A DNA stretch of 64,000 bases. Source: Caulobacter hibisci. Its GTDB lineage: Bacteria > Pseudomonadota > Alphaproteobacteria > Caulobacterales > Caulobacteraceae. The position numbers and the translations under genes were made by a program. The DNA is taken from contig NZ_JADWOX010000022.1 in NCBI RefSeq assembly GCF_016135805.1, forward strand, positions 33,583 to 97,582, written 5' to 3'. Under the pieces are notes generated by a model, which worked only from the letters and a program-made list of their open reading frames with translations, ran no database searches and was not told the origin of the DNA. Numbering within the stretch: position 1 is the first letter of the stretch; every line of letters begins with the position of its first letter. Positions 18,364-26,672 of this stretch are shown here, piece after piece.

Positions 18364-19992
18364 GTGAGCTCGATGCACGACCGCCCCGCCGACGTCTTGA
18401 ACGTTTCGACCCAATCCCTGCTCGGCCTGCTCGACGCGGCCCACGAGCCGATCCTGGTGCGCGACCTGGAGGGGCGGATCCTGTTCTGGAACCAGGGCTG
18501 CGAGGCGCTGTACGGCCATAGCCGCGAGGTCGCCCATCACGCCAAGGCGCCGGAGCTGCTGGCCACGGTCTTTCCCGCGCCGCTGGAGGAGATCACCGCC
18601 CGGCTGGTGGCCGAGGGGCAGTGGCGGGGCGAGGTGACCCGGCGGCTGGCCGACGGCCGCGAGGCGGTGATCGACCTGCGCTGGTCGCTGCGCCGCGACG
18701 CCGCCGGCGGGGCCGCGCAGGTGCTGGAGACCGGTCGCGACGTCACCGCCGCCCGCAAGGCCGAGGAGGCCCTGAGGCGCAGCGAGTACCGCTTCCGCAA
18801 CGTCTTCCACGCCATGAGCGTGTCGTTCTGGGAGCTGGATTTCTCGGCCCTGGCCGGGATGTTCGGGGCCCTACGCGCCAAGGGCGTCACCAGCCTGCGG
18901 GCCCACATCGCCGAGAACCCGGGGTTCGTGCGCGAGATGATGCAGGCCAGCCAGGTGGTCGACGTCAACGAGAAGTCGCTGCAGCTGTTCGAGGCCACGC
19001 GCGAGCAACTGATCGGTCCGGTCGATCGGTTCTGGCCGCCGAGCAGCGAGCACGTCTTCGCCGCCAGCGTCATCGCCGCCCTGGAGAAGAAGCCCCATTA
19101 CGAAAGCGAGGCGCGGTTTCGCACCTATGACGGCCGCGAGTTCGACGGCCTGTTCACCTGCTGCTATCCGCGCGAATACCTGCCGCAGGGCGCGACCCTG
19201 GTGGGCGTCATCGACATCACCGACCGCCTGCGCGCCCAGGAGGACCTGCAAAGGGTGCAGGCCGAGCTGGCCCATGCGGCCAGGATCTCGACCCTGGGCG
19301 AACTGACCGCGTCGATCGCCCACGAGGTCAACCAGCCGCTGTCGGCCATCGTCACCAACGGCGAGGCGGGGCTGCGCTGGCTGAGGCGCGAGACGCCGGA
19401 CCTTGAGGAGGTGCGCCAGGCCTTCGACCGGATGATCGGCGAGGCCAACCGCGCCTCGGGCGTGATCGGCCGCATCCGCACCATGGCGGTCAAAGGCGAG
19501 CCGGAGACCGACCGACTGGCCTTGGCGCCGCTGGTCGAGGACGCGGTGCTGCTGGTGCGGCGCGAGCTGACCACGCACGGCGTGGCGTTGCGGGTGCAGG
19601 TTCCGGCCGACCTGCCGGAGGTCGAGGGCGACCGGGTCCAGCTGCAGCAGGTGCTGGTCAACCTGATGGTCAACGCCGTGCAGGCGATGGCCGAGGTGGA
19701 CGAGCGGGTGCTGACCGTGCGCGGCGAGGTCGAAAGCAAGGGCGAGGGTGAGGACGACACGGTGGTGCTGGCGGTGTCCGACACCGGGCCGGGCGTTGCG
19801 CCGGAGCGGGCTTCGCAGCTGTTCAACGCCTTCTACACCACCAAGTCCGACGGCATGGGCATGGGGCTGTCGATCTGCAAGACGATCGCCCAGGCCCATG
19901 GCGGGGAGATCGTCGTCACCTCGTGGCCGGGGGAGGGGGCGACCTTTCGGCTGGAACTGCCGCGCGCGGGCGATCCGCAAGGGGACGATTGA
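18364..19992 (+). CDS. PAS sensor histidine kinase, FixL-like
   Basis: A 542-aa soluble kinase. PAS domain 1 is at about 18-130 (PILVRDLEGRILFWNQGCEA), a second, PAS-like domain at about 140-295, HisKA with phospho-His near 320 (ASIAHEVNQPLSAI), and HATPase_c with N box NLMVNAVQAM, G1 DTGPGV and G2 GMGMGLSI. There are no transmembrane segments, so it senses a cytoplasmic signal; no haem-binding His is evident in PAS1, so oxygen sensing should not be assumed. GTG is taken as start with an ATG three codons later as alternative. Divergent from fixJ-like. Confidence 0.9.
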   Translation: MSSMHDRPADVLNVSTQSLLGLLDAAHEPILVRDLEGRILFWNQGCEALYGHSREVAHHAKAPELLATVFPAPLEEITARLVAEGQWRGEVTRRLADGREAVIDLRWSLRRDAAGGAAQVLETGRDVTAARKAEEALRRSEYRFRNVFHAMSVSFWELDFSALAGMFGALRAKGVTSLRAHIAENPGFVREMMQASQVVDVNEKSLQLFEATREQLIGPVDRFWPPSSEHVFAASVIAALEKKPHYESEARFRTYDGREFDGLFTCCYPREYLPQGATLVGVIDITDRLRAQEDLQRVQAELAHAARISTLGELTASIAHEVNQPLSAIVTNGEAGLRWLRRETPDLEEVRQAFDRMIGEANRASGVIGRIRTMAVKGEPETDRLALAPLVEDAVLLVRRELTTHGVALRVQVPADLPEVEGDRVQLQQVLVNLMVNAVQAMAEVDERVLTVRGEVESKGEGEDDTVVLAVSDTGPGVAPERASQLFNAFYTTKSDGMGMGLSICKTIAQAHGGEIVVTSWPGEGATFRLELPRAGDPQGDD

Positions 19993-20119
19993 TGAATTTG
20001 CCTCATCAGCTCGTGCAAAGCTGAGCGGCTAATTTTACGGTCGCGCGCGCGCTAGTTTGGCTTGGCGAGGCCCCGCGCGGGTCTCCTCCTCCCCCAAAGC
20101 CAATCGGAATATCCTGCAC

Positions 20120-21175
20120 ATGGCCATCAAAGCCTATGGCGCCTTCGCCGCCGACAAGCCGCTGGAAGCGATGGACATCACGCGCCGCGCCGTCGGCGCG
20201 CACGACGTCCAGATCGAGATCGCCTATTGCGGCGTCTGCCACTCCGACCTGCACACCGTGCGCTCGGAATGGGCCGGCACCCTGTTCCCCTGCGTGCCCG
20301 GCCACGAGATCGTCGGCCGCGTCTCGGCCGTCGGCGGTTCGGTCAGCCGCTTCAAGGAAGGCGACGTGGTCGGCGTCGGCTGCATGGTCGACAGCTGCAA
20401 GCACTGCCACTCGTGCGACGAGGGCCTGGAGCAGTTCTGCGAGAACGGCTTCGTCGGCACCTATAACGGCCCCACCGAAGACGCCCCCGGCCACACCCTT
20501 GGCGGCTACTCGCAGCAGATCGTCGTCAATGACGGCTTCGTGCTGAAGATCAGCCACCCCGAGGAACAGCTGGCCGCCGTGGCCCCGCTGCTGTGCGCCG
20601 GCATCACCACCTGGTCGCCGCTGCGCCACTGGAACGTCGGCCCCGGCAAGAAGGTCGGCATCGTCGGCATCGGCGGCCTGGGCCACATGGGCGTCAAGCT
20701 GGCCCATGCCCTGGGCGCGCACGTGGTGGCCTTCACCACCTCGGAAGCCAAGCGCCAGGACGCCCTGGATCTCGGCGCCGACGAGGTCGTGGTGTCGCGC
20801 AACGAAGGCGAGATGGCGGCCCACGCCAATTCGTTCGACTTCATCCTCAACACCGTCTCGGTCAGCCACAGCCTCGACGCCTTCACCGCCCTGCTGAAGC
20901 GCGACGGGACTCTGTGCCTGGTCGGCGTGCCCGAGCACGCCCACCCGAGCCCGGACGTCTCGGCCCTGATCTTCAAGCGCCGGTCGATCGCCGGCTCGCT
21001 GATCGGCGGCATCGCCGAGACCCAGGAGATGCTCGATTTCTGCGCCGAACACGGCATCGTCTCCGACATCGAGATGATCCAGATCCAGGAGATCGAGACC
21101 GCCTACGAGCGCATGCAGAAGAGCGACGTGAAGTACCGCTTCGTGATCGACAGCGCCTCGCTGGCCAAGGGCTGA
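20120..21175 (+). CDS. Zinc-dependent alcohol dehydrogenase (YahK/Ahr-like)
   Basis: A 351-aa NAD(P)-dependent medium-chain dehydrogenase of the cinnamyl-alcohol/aldehyde reductase branch. Catalytic zinc ligands are in GVCHSD (C40) and GHE (H62-E63), structural zinc cysteines at 93, 96, 99 and 107, and the Rossmann motif GIGGLGHMGV in the middle. Such enzymes usually reduce aldehydes to alcohols with NADPH. The start is the ATG at MAIKAYGAFAA; a longer frame upstream starts in non-coding DNA. It stands alone downstream of the kinase. Confidence 0.92.
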   Translation: MAIKAYGAFAADKPLEAMDITRRAVGAHDVQIEIAYCGVCHSDLHTVRSEWAGTLFPCVPGHEIVGRVSAVGGSVSRFKEGDVVGVGCMVDSCKHCHSCDEGLEQFCENGFVGTYNGPTEDAPGHTLGGYSQQIVVNDGFVLKISHPEEQLAAVAPLLCAGITTWSPLRHWNVGPGKKVGIVGIGGLGHMGVKLAHALGAHVVAFTTSEAKRQDALDLGADEVVVSRNEGEMAAHANSFDFILNTVSVSHSLDAFTALLKRDGTLCLVGVPEHAHPSPDVSALIFKRRSIAGSLIGGIAETQEMLDFCAEHGIVSDIEMIQIQEIETAYERMQKSDVKYRFVIDSASLAKG

Positions 21176-21372
21176 CGGCAAGTCCGCGCGGCCTCTCGGG
21201 TCGCGCGGACCCCCTTCCAAGTTAGCGATCCCATACCTGGGTATGAGACCGTCAAACCCTGGGACTGCGACGATAAGCGCAGGTGCGATGGCGGCGCGCG
21301 TCGCGGTCGAAGAACAATGATCCTCGAAAACGAAGGGCCCCTCCAGGGCGCCCGCAGTCAGGGATCGAAACC

Positions 21373-21954
21373 ATGTCCTTCCTCGCCCCCGCCTCCTTTT
21401 CCGGAACTGGCTTTTCCGACGCCGGCCCCTCGACCGGCCTGCTGGCCGCGCGCGAACTGGCGGGCGAGCCGCGCGGCTTCGCCGATCTGCGCGAGGTGCT
21501 GGACGCCCTGGAGCGCTCGCTGGAGCCGGAGGCCGCCACGGCCCGGGCCCTGGTCGCCAAGGCCTCGGCCATCATCGTCGGCGTCACCGCGCCGCAAGCC
21601 GCCCTGGCCACGCAGGGCGGCCTGGCTCCCTGGCAGGCCCGCAAGCTGCGCAAGCATATCGACGAGAGCCTGGAGGGCGATCTCAGCACCACGGCCCTGG
21701 GCGCCCTGGTGGCGCTGAGCCCCAGCTATTTCGGCCGCGCCTTCAAGGTCACCTTCGGCCAGACGCCGCACGCCTACGTCACCCGCCGCCGGCTGGAAGC
21801 GGCCCAGCACATGATGCTGACCACCCGCGAGCCGCTGAGCCAGATCGCCTATCTCTGCGGCTTCGCCGACCAGTCGCACCTGTGCCGGCTGTTCCGCCGC
21901 GCCATGGGCGTCGCGCCTCAGGCCTGGCGCCGGGCTCACCGCCTGGCGGCTTGA
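21373..21954 (+). CDS. AraC-family transcriptional regulator
   Basis: A 193-aa protein with a C-terminal double HTH: SLEGDLSTTALGALVALSPS as the first helix-turn-helix and REPLSQIAYLCGFADQSHLC as the second, ending with the family's FRRAMGVAPQAWR. The N-terminal ~95 residues are Ala-rich and do not match a cupin sensor domain, so the ligand, if any, is unclear. It sits upstream of the hisD-like/SDR pair on the same strand, which may be its target. The start is the first ATG after GGGATCGAAACC. Confidence 0.87.
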   Translation: MSFLAPASFSGTGFSDAGPSTGLLAARELAGEPRGFADLREVLDALERSLEPEAATARALVAKASAIIVGVTAPQAALATQGGLAPWQARKLRKHIDESLEGDLSTTALGALVALSPSYFGRAFKVTFGQTPHAYVTRRRLEAAQHMMLTTREPLSQIAYLCGFADQSHLCRLFRRAMGVAPQAWRRAHRLAA

Positions 21955-22050
21955 CCCGCTCTCCACTACGCGACCGTTCCGGCCACACGCCGCGCGTGTC
22001 CCGCCGATCCGCGCCACACCTCTCCCGGGAGACTTCCAGGAGAGACGGCC

Positions 22051-23376
22051 ATGGCCAAGTGGTTGAAGACCGGCGCTGACGTAACCGCCGTGGCGAACGC
22101 GGACCGCGCGGTGCGTGAGACCGTCGAGGGCATCCTCGCCGACGTGGCGGCCCGGGGCGACGCGGCCGTGCGTGAGCTGTCGGTGAAGTTCGACGGCTGG
22201 GACCGCGAGCGCTACCGGCTCTCCCAGGCCGAGATCCAGGCCTGCATCGACACCCTGTCGGCCCAGGACCTGAAGGACATCGAGTTCGCCCAGACCCAGG
22301 TGCGCAACTTCGCCCGCATCCAGCGCGACTCGATGAAGGACGTCGAGGTCGAGACCCTGCCGGGCGTGATCCTGGGCCACAAGCACCTGCCGGTGAACGC
22401 CGCCGGCTGCTACGTGCCGGGCGGCAAGTATCCGCTGCTGGCCTCGGCCCACATGTCGGTGCTGACGGCCAAGGTGGCCGGCGTGCCGCGGGTGGTGACC
22501 TGCGCCCCGCCGTTCGGCGGCAAGCCGGCTCCGGCCATCGTCGCCGCCCAAGCCCTGGCCGGCGCCGACGAGATCTACTGCCTGGGCGGGGTGCAGGCCG
22601 TGGCGGCCATGGCCCTGGGCACCGAGACCATCGCGCCGGTCGACATGCTGGTCGGCCCCGGCAACGCCTATGTGGCCGAGGCCAAGCGCCAGCTGTTCGG
22701 CCGGGTCGGCATCGACCTGTTCGCCGGCCCGACCGAGACCCTGGTCATCGCCGACGACACGGTGGACGGCGAGCTGTGCGCCACCGACCTGCTGGGCCAG
22801 GCCGAGCACGGCCCCGACAGCCCGGCCATCCTGCTGACCACCTCGCGCCAGCTGGCGGAAGACACCATCGCCTGGGTCGAGAAACTGCTGGAGATCCTGC
22901 CCACCGCCGCCATCGCCCGCCGGGCCTGGGAAAGCTTCGGCCAGGTGATCCTCGCCGACAGCGACGACGAGATGGTCGAGATCGCCGACCGCATCGCCTC
23001 CGAGCACGTGCAGGTGATGACCAGGGACCCGGACTACTTCCTGAAACACATGACCAACTACGGCGCGCTGTTCCTGGGGCCGCGCACCAACGTCTCCTAT
23101 GGCGACAAGGTCATCGGCACCAACCATACCCTGCCGACCAAGCTGGCGGCCCGCTACACGGGCGGCCTGTGGGTGGGCAAGTTCATCAAGACCTGCACCT
23201 ACCAGAAGGTGTTGACCGACGAGGCCAGCGCCCTGGTCGGGGAATACTGCTCGCGCCTGTGCGCCCTGGAAGGCTTCGCCGGTCACGGCGAGCAGGCCAA
23301 TATCCGCGTGCGCCGCTATGGTCATCGCGAGGTGCCCTACGCCGGCGCGGCCGCGCCCGTGCTGGCGGCGGAGTAG
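22051..23376 (+). CDS. HisD-family dehydrogenase (sulfopropanediol dehydrogenase/HpsN-like paralogue)
   Basis: A 441-aa protein of the histidinol dehydrogenase superfamily, zinc- and NAD-dependent. Family blocks VPGGKYPLLASAHMS, VDMLVGPGNAYVAEAKRQL, DLFAGPTETLV and QAEHGPDS (zinc His) are present, with the catalytic Glu-His pair as SEHVQVM instead of the biosynthetic PEHLE pattern. No other his gene is adjacent. The next gene is an SDR 3 nt downstream. Both points favour a catabolic role such as HpsN-type oxidation of a sulfonated or polyol substrate rather than histidine biosynthesis. The AraC-type gene upstream may regulate it. Substrate is not determined. Confidence 0.85.
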   Translation: MAKWLKTGADVTAVANADRAVRETVEGILADVAARGDAAVRELSVKFDGWDRERYRLSQAEIQACIDTLSAQDLKDIEFAQTQVRNFARIQRDSMKDVEVETLPGVILGHKHLPVNAAGCYVPGGKYPLLASAHMSVLTAKVAGVPRVVTCAPPFGGKPAPAIVAAQALAGADEIYCLGGVQAVAAMALGTETIAPVDMLVGPGNAYVAEAKRQLFGRVGIDLFAGPTETLVIADDTVDGELCATDLLGQAEHGPDSPAILLTTSRQLAEDTIAWVEKLLEILPTAAIARRAWESFGQVILADSDDEMVEIADRIASEHVQVMTRDPDYFLKHMTNYGALFLGPRTNVSYGDKVIGTNHTLPTKLAARYTGGLWVGKFIKTCTYQKVLTDEASALVGEYCSRLCALEGFAGHGEQANIRVRRYGHREVPYAGAAAPVLAAE

Positions 23377-23379
23377 GGC

Positions 23380-24159
23380 GTGGACCTGCCCCCTCTTGCC
23401 TTACCAAGCACGCCGTCGTTCCGGCTGGACGGCCGCCGGGCCCTGGTCACCGGCGCGGGCCGGGGCATCGGCCTGGCCGCCGCCGCGGCCCTGGCGCAGG
23501 CGGGGGCGGCGGTGACGCTGGTCGCCCGCTCGGCCGACGAGATCGAGGCGGCGGCGCAGGCGATCCGCGAGCAGGGCGGAACGGCGGAAGCCCTGGTGCT
23601 GGACGTGAGCGACGTCGAGGCGGTGAAGGCGGCGTTCGCCGCCCGGCCGGCCTTCGACATCCTGGTGAACAACGCCGGGACCAACCGGCCCAAGCCGTTC
23701 GGCGAGGTGACGGTCGAGGACTACGACGCCGTGCTCGACCTCAATCTGAAGGCGGCCTTCTTCGTCGCCCAGGCCGTGGCGGCGCGGATGGTCGAGGCCG
23801 AATGCAAGGGCTCGATCATCCACATGACCTCGCAGATGGGCCATGTTGGCGGGCCGCGCCGCAGCCTCTACTGCGCCTCGAAATGGGCGCTGGAGGGCCT
23901 GTCCAAGGCCATGGCGCTGGACCTCGCCCCGCAGGGGATCCGCGTCAACACCATCGCCCCGACCTTCATCGAGACGCCGCTGACCAAGCCCTTCTTCGAG
24001 GACAAGGCGTTCCTGGCCAGCGTGCTGGCCAAGATCAAGCTCGGGCGCCTCGGCCGGGTCGAGGACCTGATGGGGGCGGTGGTGTTCCTGGCCTCCGACG
24101 CCTCGGCCCTGATGACGGGCTCTTCGCTGGTCGTCGACGGCGGCTGGACGGCCGACTAG
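23380..24159 (+). CDS. Short-chain dehydrogenase/reductase paired with the HisD-like enzyme
   Basis: A 259-aa classical SDR: cofactor motif GAGRGIG near residue 25, NNAG in the middle, catalytic Ser in HMTSQMG, and Tyr-Lys as YCASK. The C-terminal VVDGGWT end is typical. The GTG start lies 3 nt after the hisD-like stop, so the two are cotranscribed and probably act on consecutive substrates. MTSQMGHVGGP in the active-site loop is like sugar/polyol-oxidising SDRs, but the substrate is not assignable. Confidence 0.9.
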   Translation: MDLPPLALPSTPSFRLDGRRALVTGAGRGIGLAAAAALAQAGAAVTLVARSADEIEAAAQAIREQGGTAEALVLDVSDVEAVKAAFAARPAFDILVNNAGTNRPKPFGEVTVEDYDAVLDLNLKAAFFVAQAVAARMVEAECKGSIIHMTSQMGHVGGPRRSLYCASKWALEGLSKAMALDLAPQGIRVNTIAPTFIETPLTKPFFEDKAFLASVLAKIKLGRLGRVEDLMGAVVFLASDASALMTGSSLVVDGGWTAD

Positions 24160-24163
24160 ATCG

Positions 24164-24463
24164 CTACTGCAGCGGCGTGACGTTCAGCGCGCGGCCGAAC
24201 GAGCGCTTCTCGGCCAGGATCCGCTCGGCCTTCATCTGGGCCTCGATCTCTGCGGCCACCGCCTTGGCGTCCAGCGTGGCGACATGCTGATTGAGGATGT
24301 TGGCCAGTTCCCGCAGCGTGCGCAGGCTGATGACCAGCCGGGCGACTTCGGCGTTGGTGACCACGCCCTGTTCGATCGGCCCGCTGGGCGTGGCGACCCG
24401 GATCATGGCGGTTTCGTCCGCGAGCGAGACCTCCAGGCGGCTGGCGTAGGTGGCTTGAACCAT
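24164..24463 (-). CDS. Hypothetical 99-aa protein
   Basis: No family recognised. An N-terminal beta-rich half (SRLEVSLADETAMIRVATPS) is followed by a long amphipathic helix region (VARLVISLRTLRELANILNQHV and on). No signal peptide or membrane segment. AAGGGAA precedes the ATG at 9 nt. It converges on the SDR gene with only 4 nt between stops. Codon bias supports a real gene. The shape suggests a small regulatory or structural protein but no function is claimed. Confidence 0.7.
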   Translation of the reverse strand: MVQATYASRLEVSLADETAMIRVATPSGPIEQGVVTNAEVARLVISLRTLRELANILNQHVATLDAKAVAAEIEAQMKAERILAEKRSFGRALNVTPLQ

Positions 24464-24612
24464 TGTGCTGTTTCCCTTGCGTCAGGGGTGACGTTATGAC
24501 GCATCGGTTGCAAAGCTCTGAACAAGCGTCGCCATACGCGCAGGAGGTTGCGTCGGTCCCAGGGGGCGGGCTCGACGGACAAAGCCCTCTGGGCTAATCG
24601 TCGCTGACCAGC

Positions 24613-24699
24613 GCGGGCATGGCGAAACTGGTAGACGCAGCGGACTTAAAATCCGCCCGGAGCAATCCGATGCCGGTTCGACCCCGGCTGCCCGCACCA
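24613..24699 (+). tRNA. tRNA-Leu (anticodon TAA)
   Basis: An 87-nt class II tRNA with encoded CCA and a long variable arm (CGGAGCAATCCG). Acceptor GCGGGCA pairs with TGCCCGC; anticodon loop CTTAAAA gives TAA. Lower-GC DNA with a toxin-antitoxin module follows its 3' end, as is common for tRNA-linked insertions. Confidence 0.97.
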
Positions 24700-24868
24700 A
24701 ACAAAATCAATGGCTTAGTGCGGGGTTAGCGATATGGAATGGCCCATCTACCCATTTTGTTAGCCTTCCCAGAGTTTTTACACAGATCCGAGCGCGCAGC
24801 CTCTGCACTAGGGTTCCGCTCAGGTCCTGCCTTGGACTCGCCTCCGGTTCAGCCGCAGACTTCATAGT

Positions 24869-24912
24869 ACGGCATTGCCGTTGACACATATACGGCATTG
24901 CCGTATATGTGT
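24869..24912 (+). promoter_or_regulatory. Tandem palindromic operators overlapping the toxin-antitoxin promoter
   Basis: Two identical 13-bp palindromes ACGGCATTGCCGT at 24869-24881 and 24892-24904, centres 23 bp apart. The second is extended to a perfect 29-bp palindrome with arms ACACATATACGGCA and TGCCGTATATGTGT. A promoter TTGACA (24881-24886)-17 bp-TATATG (24904-24909) lies inside it, so binding of a repressor, most likely the HTH antitoxin, would block transcription. The predicted start of transcription is at or next to the ATG at 24917. Confidence 0.8.
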
Positions 24913-24916
24913 GTGA

Positions 24917-25261
24917 ATGGAAACCGTCGTAGAGACACCCGCTTATCTGCGCCAAGCCAAGGTCATCGGCATGACCAAGGCCGAGATGGATGAAGCGGTA
25001 GCGATCGTTTCGGTCAACCCTCTCGCTGGAGATCTTCTGGTCGGTTCGGGCGGGTGTCGGAAGGTTCGCGTTGGCGGCAAGGGTAAAGGAAAATCAGGAG
25101 GCTATCGTGTTGTCACCGTCATCGGCGGAGGCGACCTCCCCGTATTCATCCTCTGGGTTCTCTCCAAGGGCTCTACCAGCGCCCTGACGAAGGCCCAGAC
25201 CAATGCTCTTAGCGCGGCAGTCAAGGACCTCCAGCAGAGCTATTCCACCAAGTCGGCTTAG
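24917..25261 (+). CDS. RelE/HigB-type toxin of a type II toxin-antitoxin module
   Basis: A 114-aa protein of the RelE/ParE superfamily close to HigB2-like toxins: NPLAGDLLVGSGGCRKVRV, then basic KGKGKSGGYRVV, then PVFILWVLSKG. Toxins of this group cleave mRNA on the ribosome. There is no Shine-Dalgarno before the ATG, and the predicted transcription start coincides with it, so the mRNA may be leaderless. It precedes its antitoxin, the HigBA order. The DNA is less GC-rich than neighbouring core genes, consistent with transfer. Confidence 0.88.
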   Translation: METVVETPAYLRQAKVIGMTKAEMDEAVAIVSVNPLAGDLLVGSGGCRKVRVGGKGKGKSGGYRVVTVIGGGDLPVFILWVLSKGSTSALTKAQTNALSAAVKDLQQSYSTKSA

Positions 25262-25302
25262 CCGGCCTACTGCGTTTTCGCCGAACGCAACGGAGACACT
25301 CG

Positions 25303-25602
25303 ATGAAAAATGACGACTTTAACGGGATCATGACGGGCTTGGCCGATGCGAAGGCCTTCGTCGACAATCCTGCATCTGCCGCTGGCTATCGGGTTCACGT
25401 GCCTCACGACGTCAATGTGAAGGCGATCCGCCAGCGTCTGGGGCTCAGCCAAGCGGGCTTTGCCGCTCGGTTCGGCTTTCCACGCGCTACGATCGCGGAC
25501 TGGGAACAGCAACGGCGGAAGCCAGAGGCCAGCGCTCGTGTTCTGCTCACGATCATTGATCGCGAACCAGAAGCGGTCGAGCGTGCATTGACCGCCGCCT
25601 AA
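25303..25602 (+). CDS. HTH antitoxin (HigA/NadS-like)
   Basis: A 99-aa protein with an XRE-type helix-turn-helix (IRQRLGLSQAGFAARFGFPR then TIADWEQQRRKP) and the C-terminal tail typical of COG2944 antitoxins. The N-terminal ~40 residues probably bind the toxin. It lies 41 nt after the toxin stop with GGAGA before the ATG. It most likely binds the palindromes upstream of the toxin gene and represses the operon. Confidence 0.88.
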   Translation: MKNDDFNGIMTGLADAKAFVDNPASAAGYRVHVPHDVNVKAIRQRLGLSQAGFAARFGFPRATIADWEQQRRKPEASARVLLTIIDREPEAVERALTAA

Positions 25603-26177
25603 CCGTCAGCGGGGGAGAACCCGCTCGCTGGCGCTGTGCCCCGCGCGGGCGGTGTGGCCGGTCGTCGTGGCCGACCTTCCCGACAATGAATCTAAACGGC
25701 GCCACGGTTCGATCGATCAGCTCAAACTCCGTGAGGTTGGCCAGCGCCAGACAGCTCGGCCGATCTGGCGCTGGCCCTAGCTCGTTGGTCTAGAGCTCGC
25801 CGTTGCGTACATGACGATGAACCGACGCCATCGAGCCACCGGTCGAACATTCGTGCCTGGTGACGACGGAACCATGTGCGCCCCCTCGAAAATTACGATT
25901 ACCGCAATCCTCGCGACCTAAAGTCGCAATCGCTCCCGCCCGCCTGCCAGCGGTGGGAGCACCGGCCGGCTCCGTCGATCCCCAGAACCGGAGCCGGCCC
26001 CCCTCTGCCTCAAGCGCGGGCATCGGCATAGATGATGTCGGAGACGGCCGCTTTCCGCCGCGCTTGTGCGCCAGCGCACAGATGACAACGGCGAGTCCGG
26101 CGAGTTCGGCGTGTCTGTCCTCCACTCCACAACCCGGATGGACGTCGACCGGTCCGGCCGCTCCACGGTCGGGCCGG
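25603..26177. other. Non-coding stretch after the toxin-antitoxin module
   Basis: About 575 bases with no supported gene; open frames here have poor codon bias. It holds two clean inverted repeats: 13-bp arms GGCCAGCGCCAGA/TCTGGCGCTGGCC (25739-25776) and 11-bp arms GGCCGGCTCCG/CGGAGCCGGCC (25964-25999). Neither has a T-tract. It may be the remnant of an inserted element downstream of tRNA-Leu; no duplicate of the tRNA 3' end was seen. Confidence 0.45.
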
Positions 26178-26603
26178 TCACCCTTCGCGGCGAACGCGTC
26201 TGCGCCATGCCAGGGCCGCCAGGCCGATGGCGAAGGCCACGAGTTCGGCGTAGCTCCACAGGTAATAGGCCGAGAAGAAGCCCCACTGCTTGAGCGAGCG
26301 GTCCATGGCGAAGGCTATGTGGGTCAGGACGATCAGCAGCTGGAAGGCGGCCATGAACAGCAGCCAGACGCGGCGGTCGAAGACGGCCAGGCCGGCCAGC
26401 ACGCCCAGATAGACCACGTCGACGGCGAAGATGCCCCACTGGGTGATGCTGTGGTCCTGGATCTCGACGAAGGCCGAGCCAACCCAGGCCAGGATGGTGG
26501 CCACCGCGAGGCCGCGCTCCAGCCGGCCGCCGATCCACAGGGCGACCCCGCAGACGACGAACATGGCGCCCGCCCCGAGCTGGGTCGGCAGGATTGTGAA
26601 CAT
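26178..26603 (-). CDS. Small four-helix membrane protein, unrecognised
   Basis: A 141-aa protein with four predicted transmembrane helices: GAGAMFVVCGVALWIGG, LAVATILAWVGSAFVEI with a following helix around VVYLGVLAGLAVF, LLFMAAFQLLIVLTHIAF and YAELVAFAIGLAALAW. No family recognised. The ATG is preceded by a G-rich stretch that also forms a hairpin (26606-26630); a GTG five codons upstream is an alternative start lying inside that hairpin. Downstream member of a minus-strand set of small genes. Confidence 0.65.
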   Translation of the reverse strand: MFTILPTQLGAGAMFVVCGVALWIGGRLERGLAVATILAWVGSAFVEIQDHSITQWGIFAVDVVYLGVLAGLAVFDRRVWLLFMAAFQLLIVLTHIAFAMDRSLKQWGFFSAYYLWSYAELVAFAIGLAALAWRRRVRREG

Positions 26604-26605
26604 GC

Positions 26606-26630
26606 GGCCCCCGAACACTGTCCGGGGGCC
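26606..26630 (-). promoter_or_regulatory. Hairpin at the start of the small membrane protein gene
   Basis: Inverted repeat GGCCCCCGAAC/GTCCGGGGGCC (one mismatch, 3-nt loop) ending 2 nt before the ATG of the downstream gene. In the mRNA it would bury the only G-rich ribosome-binding candidate, so it may restrain translation. It could also be a protein-binding palindrome. Confidence 0.45.
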
Positions 26631-26672
26631 ATCATCGCGACGAATCGTTTCGTCGGAAAGCCGACTGAGTCT

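Noticed and set aside
18364..19992. Calling the kinase FixL (haem oxygen sensor)
   Set aside because: Overall architecture is FixL-like but no convincing haem-ligand His was located in the PAS domains.
21358..23325. 655-codon minus-strand frame over araC and hisD-like genes
   Set aside because: Antisense shadow; sense strand gives two well-conserved families.
22051..23376. Annotation as biosynthetic histidinol dehydrogenase (hisD)
   Set aside because: No his gene nearby, active-site pattern differs, and it is coupled to an SDR; kept as a family-level call only.
25790..26125. 111-codon minus-strand frame after the toxin-antitoxin module
   Set aside because: Poor codon bias, no ribosome binding site, no family; region treated as non-coding.
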